A DNA stretch of 64,000 nt from Tribonema minus. Its lineage: Eukaryota > Sar > Xanthophyceae > Tribonematales > Tribonemataceae. The position numbers and the translations under genes are program-made. A model generated the notes under the pieces. It was given only the letters and a program-made list of their open reading frames with translations, did not search any database and was not told where the DNA came from. Where the stretch lies: contig JAFCMP010000008.1 of NCBI GenBank assembly GCA_017506865.1, forward strand, positions 355,001-419,000. Direction: 5' to 3'. Shown here one piece after another: positions 51,009-60,749 of the stretch. Within the stretch, counting starts at the first letter, position 1, and each line of letters starts with the position of its first letter.

Positions 51009-54000
51009 CTACGGAGGGGCCGGCGGTTCGGCGCTGGCCGGCGAGGGCCGCGGCACTTGCAACAGTGCGATGCGGCGGTAAGCACTGACGTCGCCATCAG
51101 GGGCAATGACTGCGTTCCAGTTGTCGATCACGACACGTGTGAGCGCGCGCTGTAGCGCGAGGGAGGTGCGGCGGCGCCAGAAGGCAACGCGCTGCGCGAG
51201 ATTGTAGCTGCCCTGCGAGCTCTGCTCGGCGAGTGCGTGTAGCAGCGCTTGGGTGTCGCGTGACATAGCGCCGAAGTGGTCAAAGGCTGCGGAAAATAGG
51301 GTGTGTGTAGTGGGGTCCAGGGCCCCTGAGACTACGTATGTGTCTACCTTTTCCTGCGAAGCCGATTCTAGCACGCGCTGCACATCGCGCGCGCCCCCCT
51401 GAGCCTGACGGAGCCTCTGAGGCGGGAGGGACATGAGCTGTCACGTATGGTGACGTTTATGCAACAAGCTACTCCAAAGCCGCCGCGCAGTTTAGTGCAC
51501 CGGCCTGCCGCTACCGCGTCGGCGCTCGGCTGCACTTTAGGGACTGGAAGGCAGATCTGGTTGCTGCCGAAGACGATGTCCATGAACTTGTTGAACCCGT
51601 GGCGCGCCGCGTAGCGGCGGAAGGGGGCAAGGGTGTCCCGGTCGAGACCGCGGAGGTGGGCCACCTGCTTGAGCAGCTGAAAAAGCGCGTCTGCGAGCAA
51701 GTTGTGTCGCGTGACGTTGAGCCCTTGTGTGCAGCGGCGCAGGTGGGCACCTGACTCCACTGTTTTATGGCACTTGGGGCACCGCGCCGCAGCGGAGGCG
51801 GGGCGCTCCACGCCCAGGTGGCGCCGCAGCGTCTCGCGGAATTCTGGCGGCGACATGGTCTCTGCTGGGTCAGTGCTCGGCAGTTGCGCCAAGAAACCCA
51901 TGGCCCCCTTAGAGGCACCGCTGCGCCACGCCGCGACTGCTTCCAACGCATTTGCTGCTTCAAGCCGGCGCAGCTGCGTGGCGGCGAGCCCTGCGTCTAG
52001 CACCCGTGATAGCGCGGCTTGACGCCGCGGCAGCACGGCGGCCGGCGGGGCCTGGGCGGAGCCTGGCTCGCGCGCCGCCGCTGGCGCGGCGCGGCGCGCG
52101 CCGGCGCGAGTCCGCATGCCCAGCCCCGCAGCTCCGCCTGCCCGTTGCAGCAGATCGCGCAGTGCCCGCCACGCGCCGTCGTCCTGGCGCCAGTCCTGGT
52201 ACCAGACCGAGGGCAGGAGCAGTGCGAGGGCCGCTGCGGCATCATCGCTGCCGCTGCGCAGCTGCTGCAGGCAGGTAGCTATCTGAGTGAAGGTGAAGCT
52301 GTAGCGGGCGTGCTCCAGGACGCGGCTGCGTGCCGCCACTGGAAACGCCGCCAGTGCCGGTCCCATGCACTCGAGGGTACGCGCAGCAAATGCGGCACAT
52401 GCACGCGGCGCCGCGCCCAGCACGCCAAAGCCGCCGCTCCCCAGCCGCAGATGCACGCGTACCTGCTGATGTGCTAGTAGCGTCACCGGGGCCTCGCCAC
52501 CCCAGTCTGCGCCGCGTACCCATGCCACTGCCGCCGCCCACAGAGAGGGCGGTGCCGCCGCCGCCGCAACCGCCGGCGGGCTGCGGCAATCGCCACCAGC
52601 CGCCGGCGCGCCATCGTGGGCCGGCGGCGTAAGGCCCGCCGATGGCTCCTGCGCCAGCGCAGCCACGGCCGCCAGCGTGATGGCGTCGAAGCGCCGTAGC
52701 TCCTCGTGCGTGAGGGATGGCGCCGTGTTGCGCGCAACATGCCCTGCGCGGGCGGGGACAGCAAGACGCAGAATCGAGAAGGCAGCCTGCACATCCTCCA
52801 TCTGCACCAGCTCCGCCACCAGGCGGTCGGTGCCGGGGGCACGAAGGGTCGCCGTTACGTGTGTGCGCACGAAGTCCTCGGTGCCCACCGGCACCCCCAT
52901 CAGCGTGACGCCGTCGTCACATACTGGTACGGGGACATCGGCGGCGGCGAAGACGGCGGCGGCGCGCTCGCGAGCGCCGCCTGAGGCCGGCACCAGCGCT
53001 GCGCATTTCGTGACATTGACCTGAATGTTCAGCTCGCTCAGCGCCTGTTGTATGAAACAGAAAGCGCGGCCAACGTGGCCGAGCACTGGCGCGTCACAGC
53101 TGGGCGTCATGATGGTGAGGTCATCGAGGTAGCCCGGAAGCGCCAGCTGCGGGAACTTGGCGCGGGCAGCCACCATGGTGCCGCGCAGTGCCAGCGCGAA
53201 CAGCAGCGGCCCCAATGCGTCGCCCTGCTGCACGCCCTGTTGGGAGAGGATGATGGCGGCGTCGGCGTGCCCATCTAGGCCAAATTGTAGCCAAGGGGCC
53301 CGCCCGGGGCCGTAGATGTGCTCGACGTAGCCGTACAGGCCAGGCAGATGCTCGGCCACCGCAGTGAGGACTGCCGAGCGCGACAGCGCGTTGAAGGCAT
53401 TACTGCCGTCAATGGCAAGGAGCACGCCACCGCACTCATGCGTGAGCTGCGCCATGAGCGCCACCCTCTCCGCGCCCCCCCGCGCGCCGACCCCAAACTG
53501 GCCAATGGGTTCTAGCAGCGCGGAGACACGGTCTCGGGTGTCCGTGCAAAAGGTGCGGGCGAACAGGCGGCGGATGGTGTCGCCGCACGCGATGGGGCGC
53601 GCCTTCTCGCCCACAGCGCTGAGGCGCGCGGCTGCATGGAGGCGCCAAAAGGGGGCGGGCAGCGTGGCGGGGGTGGAGTACGCCGTGGTACCCAGCCACG
53701 CCAGTAGCTCAAGGAGCCAGTCAACCATGCGCCCCGACGTGTGCGCCGTGTGCCGGACGCACTGCTGGAGGTGGGAGTTGCGCAGCCCAGAGGGACCGGC
53801 GGCCGAGCCAGGGTTGGCGGCGAGGATGGCCTCACGTAGCCCGTCCGCTGTGAACGAAGCGCAGTTGAGTGGTGCCGGCGCCGCCAGCGCCGCCGCCGCC
53901 ACTGAGCTGCGCGCCCGCGATGCCGCGGCATCCAGCTTCGCAGTCGCATCGCCAGCTGGGTGTTTAGCCTGCAGTTTATGCAAGGTAGCGGAGTCGCGGG

Positions 54001-55186
54001 GGGCAGATGTGTCAGTGCCCTCCGCCAGCAGCCGCGCGGCGCGCCCGACGCCGCCCGGCTGCCGCGCCGTCGCCGCCGCGCGCTCGCGGACTGCCGCCGC
54101 CGCCTCCGTCATGGACCTAGCGCGACGCACGCACGCACAGGCGGCGCCACGGCGGCAGAAGGCCAGCGCTGTGCGCGTGAGTAGCTCCAGCTCGCCTGCC
54201 GCGAAGGCCGCGAAACGGTGCGCCCGCGGCAGGGAGCCGTCGGGCACTAGCAGCAGGCACGGCAGCAGATGCAGCAGCTTGCACCATGCACCCGCTGTAG
54301 CGGACGCCTGCGCCGCTGCCTCGGCACCGTGCGCCTGCGCTACCGCCGTTTGCGCCTCCCGGAGGCCCGCCAGCGTGGCCGTCAAAGCGGCCGTGAAGTC
54401 TGAGCGGTGCTCCAGGCGAATGCGGCGGCCAACCACCAGTTGCTGCTGCAGTACGTAGTCAAAGGAGAGTTCGTCCAGCGCTGCGCGCGCGGGCGAGAGC
54501 GGCGCGAGCGTCCAGAGCGGAAGCGCGCTGCGCCACGTTGGCCCTGCCGCAGCCACCGCGGCAGCTGCGCGGGCGCCGTGGCCCTGCGTGCCGCCACTGG
54601 CTGTAGGGAGGGGGAGAATGGGGGGCAGAGGCGCGACGCCGCGAGGCCCGCGCGGCGGCTGCGTTGTGCTCGCGGGCCGGGATTTGTCGAGGTGCTTGCG
54701 CAGGTGCAACTTCGTGAGCACGCACCCGGGCTCGCCGCACGAGACGCATGCGCAGAGTACCAGCTCAGGTTCCACGGCGCGGTAGGTGCCCTCGCCAGCG
54801 CGGTGGAGGGTCAGACACTCGGCGTCAATCACCTGCATACGCGTGAGGAAATCTGCAGGCATATCCGGATGCTCGCGGCGCTGGTGATCCGCCAGCGCCG
54901 TGGCGATGCGGCGCGCCAGCGCCGGCGACGCTGATGTCTGCGCGGTGAGCGCGTGCGCCTCCCCGTTCCTGCGAAGGCGCGGTTTGGGCACTGGCACCCG
55001 AAAGAGGCAGCTGTCATGTAAAGGGCAGCGCGGATAAATGGCAGCCGTTGCAGGCTGAGCGGGCGCCTGCACTGCCTCGGGCTGCGCCGGATCTGTGCCC
55101 GCCGCGGCAGCCGCTGCTGCAGCAGCAGCTGCCGCAAAGGCCGCTGATGCGGCTCCCCCTGATTCAGAAGTAGAGTCGAACATCAT
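51009..55186 (-). pseudogene. pol: ORF2 of non-LTR copy 1: zinc fingers, RT, RLE-like domain (one frameshift)
   Basis: ATG at 55186 (MMFDSTSESGG). Fingers CPLHDSC and CACVSCGEPGC are followed by KLHLRKHL. An Ala-rich middle leads to RT: GPSGLRNSHL, LLAIDGSNAFNAL, GVQQGDALGPLLF and GYLDDLTI (YLDD 53113-53132). The CX2C-H-C cluster CPKCHKTVESGAHLRRC lies at 51718-51783, then RHNLLADAL and CCINVTIRDSS. An 8-base insertion (CCTCTGAG) at 51412-51423 shifts the frame before the last about 130 residues, which continue at 51434-51009. In motif B, Ala replaces the Pro of QGDPLGP, unlike copy 2. Known: RT primes on the nicked target; the endonuclease gives site choice. Probably inactive as it stands. 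Confidence 0.82.
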
Positions 55187-55217
55187 TACGATGAATGAGG
55201 GGAGCGCCGCACCGGCG

Positions 55218-57768
55218 GCTTACAGGCCCGAGGCGCCGCCGCCTCCCTCCGGTGCCGGCGGCGGCGCCGTCAAGGTGCAGAGGAAGCGGTCGGCGGCGGA
55301 CTGACGCTGAGGCAGCCCGCGCGAAGGGCGTGCAGCGGGGGGTTCCGCCGCCGAGCCCGGCGTGCGCTCAGCAGCCGTGCGCTTGCGGCTGGGGCGGGGT
55401 GTGCCACTGTCGGACATAAGCGCGCTGCTGTCACTGGCAGGCATGGGGGGCTGCCCGCTGCGCGAGGGGGAGGCGCTGCAGCCGCTGCCGTGCCGAGCCG
55501 CTGGCGACGATGCGCGCCGACACCGCGAGCGCCCGCGTGAGCAGGAGCGCGGCGGCTGCCGCGGCGCCGCCGCTGCCTCCCGTGCCACCGCGGGTCTGCT
55601 GCCGCACATGCGGCCGCTGCCGCTGCCGCGCCGGCAGCACCTACAGCAGGCGGCGGCGCGCCCGCCTCCTCCGCCGCGGCGGCGCCCGCCGGCGCCGCGC
55701 CCGCCGCCTCCGCCGCGGCGGCGCCCGCCGCCGCCGCGCCTGCCGCCTCCGCGCCCGCCGCCGCCGTTGCCCCGTCCGCCGCCACCGCGGCCGCCGCGCC
55801 AGCCGCTTCAGAGCTAGCCTCAAGGTCTCCCGCCACGGGCATGGTGGCCACCGCGCCGGCGGCGTCCGCCGCCGGCACCGCCACGCGCGCAGCGCGCGCC
55901 GCTTCCGCTGTCAGCTGCGCCTCGAGTCGAGCGGTCGCCGCAGCGTTGCGCACCTGCTCTCCTTCGCGCAGGCTCCGTTGCTGCGCCGCCAGCCGTTCCG
56001 CACGAACTTGCTCTGCCAGAGACCGGTCACAATCGGCCTCAGCAGCCCGCTTTCCCGCCTCGGCGGCTGCCAGCCGTTTTGTCAGTGCCTTGACCTGCTG
56101 CTGCAGCCCCTTCCGCGCGGTCCTCCCCTCCATGATGGCCCCCTGCAGCTGCTGAATGCGCTGCTCCTGGCCCAGCTGCGCAGGGTCCGCGTCGGCCGCC
56201 GGCGGCGGCGGCGAGGCGCCCGGCGACGCGCTCGCCCGCGCGGGTGTCGAGGCGGCGGCAGCGTCCGTCGCGGCGGCGCCGGTCGCCGCCGGCGCTGGAG
56301 GCTGCGAGGCGGCGGCGCCGGTAGGCGCACGCTGCGTCGCGGCGGCTGCCGCCGCGGCTGGAGCCGCGGCTACCGCAGGGTCACCGGCCGCTGTGCCAGT
56401 GGCGGCAGCTGGCGTGGTGCATATGGCGGGGAGCGTGGTGTGTGCGCAACGCGCTGCCCGGCACTGCTGACCTGGGCGCGTGAAGTGCCGTCGCAGGCAG
56501 GACGGGCACGCCGTCAGATTATCTGGGCCCAGCAGCCGCAGCGCTACTTCCGTGCCGTCCACTGTGCATAGGACCGAGTGCGCGAGTTGCCGCGCCACGC
56601 CGCGGGCCACTGTGAGCTCCCAAACACCAGCGGCGCCTGGCGATGCCGCCGACGCCGGCGCCGCGGATGAGGCCGCACCGCCAATGCCCACGCCACAGGT
56701 CTTCGGAGCGCTGGCCAGCAGCAGAAAGGCGGCGGAAGTACCGCCGCCGCCCGCCCGCAAGCGCACCGGCGCGATGGGCACGCCAGGAGCTGCGAGTGCG
56801 GGCGCAAGCAGCATTGCAAGCTGCGCTGCAGACCACGCAGCCGGCGCGCCGCGCACAGTCACCGTGACCGGGGCACTCATGTCACCAGCGCGGTCGATGC
56901 GCAAGCGGAAGCCGCTGAAGCTGAAGTCAGCGGAGTCGCCGGCCGCGCCGAGAGCCGCGTCAACGAGCGCAGCCGGCGCACGCAAGCATAGCACGCGGAA
57001 GTCATCGCGAGGCGACAGCGGCGCCAGCGTCTCTGCACCCTTGAGCAAGGATGCAAGCGAGGCAGCGTCTACGGCGCCCGCCCTCGCCGCCTCATGCATG
57101 TACGTGAGCGCCGTCGCTAGCAGCTGCTGGCGCCCCCGCGTGAGTCGGGCGCGGCGCTGGGCGGCCGCCGCTGGGGTGCTGCGCTCGCGCTCGTGAGGCT
57201 GACGGGCCGGCGCGAGCTCCGCTAACAGTGCGCGGACACTGGCCGGCAAGGCAGCCAAGTGCTCCTGGTTGTAGCAGGAGACAGAATCCACCGTAAAGGA
57301 TGTGTAGTCCGCGCCAGCTGCCGCAGCAGGTGGTACAAACGGCTGTCCTTCTACTGTCTGGCGGCCCTGCAGGCGCGCTGCCGCTGCCATGAGGCGACCC
57401 GCAGCGGCTCCGCCCTTGCGCCCCGCCGCCGCTACAGCGGGGGGAACGAAGAATTACTGCTCCTGATCAGCAGCCTGAAACATCGCGCGTGCCTGCTGGT
57501 CCAGTTGCTCCCGCGTGAAGGCGGACGAGGCAGCAGTGTAGCTGCCTCGGGGAGTGAAGTAGGCTGCATCGTGGCCGTGCAGCAGCCGTGCCTCCTCCCG
57601 AAGCAGGTTGCTCTTCGCTGTAAGCGACGGGACTGTTGTCGCGGTTTTGGCGGCTTTGGCCGCCCACGAGGCAGCAGCGGCGGGAGGGGTGGTCGCACGA
57701 CCAGTTGGACCAGCTGGCGTGTCGCCAGTCGCCGCTGGCAGCACCACCTCCATCGCTTCAGATGCCAT
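55218..57768 (-). pseudogene. ORF1 of non-LTR copy 1: RNA-binding and coiled-coil protein
   Basis: Possible starts are ATG 57768 (MASEAMEVV), followed by an in-frame TAA at 57454-57456, or ATG 57390 (MAAAARLQGRQ) after the stop. From 57390: a helical region, a PVTVTVRGAP segment that could be part of an RRM-like fold, a zinc-knuckle-like CPSCLRRHFTRPGQQCRAARC (near 56430-56510), long Ala/Pro-rich sequence, and a coiled coil (KALTKRLAAAEAGKRAAEAD). One base is missing near 55591 relative to copy 2, so the frame ends early at 55270 in unrelated Arg-rich sequence. The original C-terminus lies in the frame ending at 55218. Known: ORF1 proteins of non-LTR elements bind the element RNA. Confidence 0.7.
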
Positions 57769-57926
57769 GAAACGACTTGAAGTTGAAAGTGGGGCGGGCC
57801 CCTGCCCCGCCCCTGAGACACTGTGGCGGCTGCCCCTCGCTGAGGGTGCCGAGCGTTGGCTGAACAGCAGGCACACAGGGTGGGATTCACCAACGTGGCG
57901 TCAGCAAAATCCACCCTGCGCGGAGT

Positions 57927-57940
57927 TCGCGGTTGAAGTT
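57927..57940. repeat. TCGCGGTTGAAGTT target duplication, right copy (non-LTR copy 1)
   Basis: Second copy of the 14-base word at 50937-50950, marking the 5' end of copy 1. Confidence 0.85.
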
Positions 57941-57988
57941 AGGTACATCAAAACATCCCACCATGGTCAACTTCTGCTGCTAGCTGCC

Positions 57989-59030
57989 ATGGCCGCCTCC
58001 CTGGCTGTCCAAATCAGTGCATTCGCACTGCGCACCAGCAGCACGTGGATGACCCTTCCGAAAAATGAGGTAAAGCGCCTGGCAGCAAAGCATGGGCGGA
58101 CCCACATCCAGAGCAACCTGACCACCAAGGTGCTGGGATTCCGAAAGGAAGATCAGAGGGTCAACGTGTACTACGCTGCCTGCCTAGCCCACCCCACGCG
58201 AGGGCGTACGCAGCTGATAAGGAAGCACCAGAGCATGCAGCAGCTGGAAGACATCTTCATCAAGCCACGGACACACACGGGGGTGGGATACTACAGCAAC
58301 CAGCACCAGCAACAAAGCTCACTTGAGGGTTTTTACTACGAGGACGGCAAAGTAGCCACATCTTGCAAGGGCTACTGGTTCGCTGATGACAGCGTCAGAC
58401 ACTTTTTTGAGGAGAACATCCGAGAATCGCAGGTGCGGCACATTGCGATGTGGGGAGGAATTTGCGTGCTGAACAGCGATGGCGGGCTATGGGGGAGAAG
58501 ACTGCCGGACGCTGGTTACGACAAGCTGCGTGAACACCATCTCTCGCCGCCGACTGTCGACTACGTCGTCCTGGGGCCCGATGACCAATACTACCTTCGG
58601 CTTGCTGACGGCAGGCACAGTGGAGCGTCACGCACGCCCTGCATGCTGAATTCAGTGCAAAGTTCAACTCCGGACTCGGCGCGACGGTACAGGCGCTTGC
58701 GTTTGCACCGCATGGAGGGTGGTACGTGCGGTACAGCGACGACACGCACTCAGCGTATGGTCTGCCAAGCGGCCTGCACAACGAGCTGCTCGAGCAACAC
58801 CAGTGGAGAGGGGGCGTTGAGTACATCAACGTCGGCGGTACATCAACGTCGGCGCACATGGTGAGTGGTTTGTGCGCTAACGTGACTGCCACTGGAAGTG
58901 CGGAGGCTACAGCAAGCGCCTCGGGCATACAATCAACGTCGTGCAGGGCCCTAGGAGTCCGTACAGCATCAGCCGCATCACCTTTGGTGCGGACCGGTCA
59001 TGGGTGCTTGAAGTTGATATGCGCATGTAG
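57989..59030 (+). pseudogene. Decayed gene with FGxDGxWxVRY-type repeats
   Basis: ATG at 57989. After about 150 residues without a known domain (FRKEDQRVNVYYAACLAHP), repeating units begin: VLGPDDQYYLRLADG, LAFAPHGGWYVRYSDD, GAHGEWFVR and ITFGADRSWVLEV. Each has a turn (GPD/APH/GAD) followed by a strand, reminiscent of beta-propeller-like repeats. Copies with PSGLHN between units are familiar to me from uncharacterised eukaryotic proteins. The frame shifts near 58600-58625 and a TAA interrupts at 58888-58890; repeats continue to TAG 59028-59030. Either this is a pseudogene, or unrecognised introns remove the faults. The two non-LTR insertions lie immediately upstream and may have cut off its promoter. 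Confidence 0.5.
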
Positions 59031-60749
59031 GAAGAATGACCTATTAAATAGGGACCGATCCGGACAACATCAGGGGCGCGCACGAGCGTGAGTAAGATAG
59101 CATATGCGTGAGAGTCGTCAGTGCAGGGCGCACGATGCGGATCAGGTGTCTGCCATGCTGCTTCATGAAAGCTGCGACATTGACGCCTGTCATGACCAGT
59201 GCCGCACCAGATTTCTCTGCATCAGGGTGGCTTAGCATCACGTATGTAGTACATGCAATCTCGCCACGCTTCATTCAGGCTCAAATCCTGGCTGCGCTGT
59301 CTTTCCAAGCACTGAATACCATGAATATGACGATATTTCACCCTCAATTGCCTTTCATGGGTGTAAATACTATCAATCTCTCCCATCCTGTGCGCCACAT
59401 GTGGCAATGCTTCTCAGACGCATGCAGCGCCATGTATGCAAGATTTCCCATCTCAATTGATGTCCATGCTGTTGAATCCTCTTGTCGTGGGTCACCCGTT
59501 TTGTGCATGTAAGTGTGGACCTTCTGCTCATACAGGCAGGATTTTGATAGAAAGTGTGGAAAATCAGGTTCTGCGTCTTCAGCTTGCTCTTCGATCGCGA
59601 GCAGCAGTAGCATGTCAAATGCTTCGATGTCTACATTGGTTTACATGTGACATTTTAAAATTATTTGTTGTCTGTCAAACACAAGTCTAACTAATACAGA
59701 GTACATGACAGATTTGCATACCTACGAGCATTTTCCATGGGCCACCAACAGCAGCAACGGTTGTGCGGAAGAGTGCAATGCTGTGGACCGCTGATGTCGT
59801 GCGACGCGCGGGCGGCGTGATGGCCACAATGTTATTGCAGCCATGCCAACGACGGACATGCCATCTTTGTCTGCTCTCAATGAACACTGCCACCTGATGT
59901 TGCAAGCGGCGCCCAGCAGGGATTCATCGCATCGCTTGCATCAGCAGGCTTTCAAATGCAGTGCATATGCCGCCTTTGCCTTCAACACATGCCAAATCAG
60001 CAAGGGATGCCAATGGCCAACATGACACCTCTGTGCAAGGCAAAGCGGCGCCTGAAGTCGCTGCAAGTATACTCCTAGTTTGAAATTGGCATAGCTGGGC
60101 ATAACTGCTTGTGAATTGCAAACTCATGACTAGACGACCATTTTACCTGGTTTTCATATACATGGCAACGTACCGCAACTTGTCTCCGGTCTTAGTTTGA
60201 GCTGATCTATCCATGTGTGGTAGCTGGGGGCGGGTGGAGGGGGGTCATTGTCAAGTGTAGTCGCTATAGTGCTGCCCACGGCCGATCGCTAGCACACAAT
60301 GCTGCGGCAGGCTGTGCACTGAGTGTACTTGCTCATTGTCAAAGAGGAGATGCTTCAACTTGAAGAAGCACTCGCCACCCCTTTTTGACAGACGCTGCTC
60401 CACCCCTGCCGCATCTGCGGTAGCTGTTTCCTTCAAATTGACCATGCGCGTTGGGTGCTTGTGCGTGCGCGGTGGGCCTTGTTGCTCACATCCAAGTCCT
60501 CCTGATGGTAAGCATACACTCTGCTACCATGATAGAGGCCATAACAATGGGGTGCATATGCATGATGCAGCACAACAGTAACAAAAACAACCAGACAAGG
60601 GAGCATCAGCACCGACGCGTCCCTTTATTCACATCCGCTTCCGCTGAAGCGCTAAAGGAAACGACCAAAACGCACGCACACCGACACCATGCGCACCCGA
60701 TACAGACACCACAACATATAGGTAGAGAATGCGCACGCGCAGCTCTCCC
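59031..60749. other. Intergenic stretch without recognisable gene
   Basis: Short frames only, no domain recognised. A G-rich patch lies at 60226-60245. Part of the right side is presumably 3' UTR of the ankyrin gene that ends at 60750. Confidence 0.5.

Larger units (their letters stand above)
50951..57926 (-). mobile_element. Non-LTR retrotransposon copy 1, near full length
   Basis: 6976 bp bounded by the 14-bp duplication TCGCGGTTGAAGTT. ORF1 (57768-55218) and ORF2 (55186-51009) are separated by about 31 bases. Four lesions are visible: an in-frame TAA at 57454-57456, one base lost near 55591, and 8 bases gained within 51412-51423 relative to copy 2; the 5' ATG choice for ORF1 is also uncertain because of the TAA. 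The 3' UTR is about 58 bases and has no poly-A; the plus-strand text of the 3' end is GTATATTATG. Confidence 0.88.

Noticed and set aside
53364..54458. Plus-strand 364-codon frame across non-LTR copy 1
   Set aside because: Antisense shadow of ORF2; mirrored by a similar shadow in copy 2.
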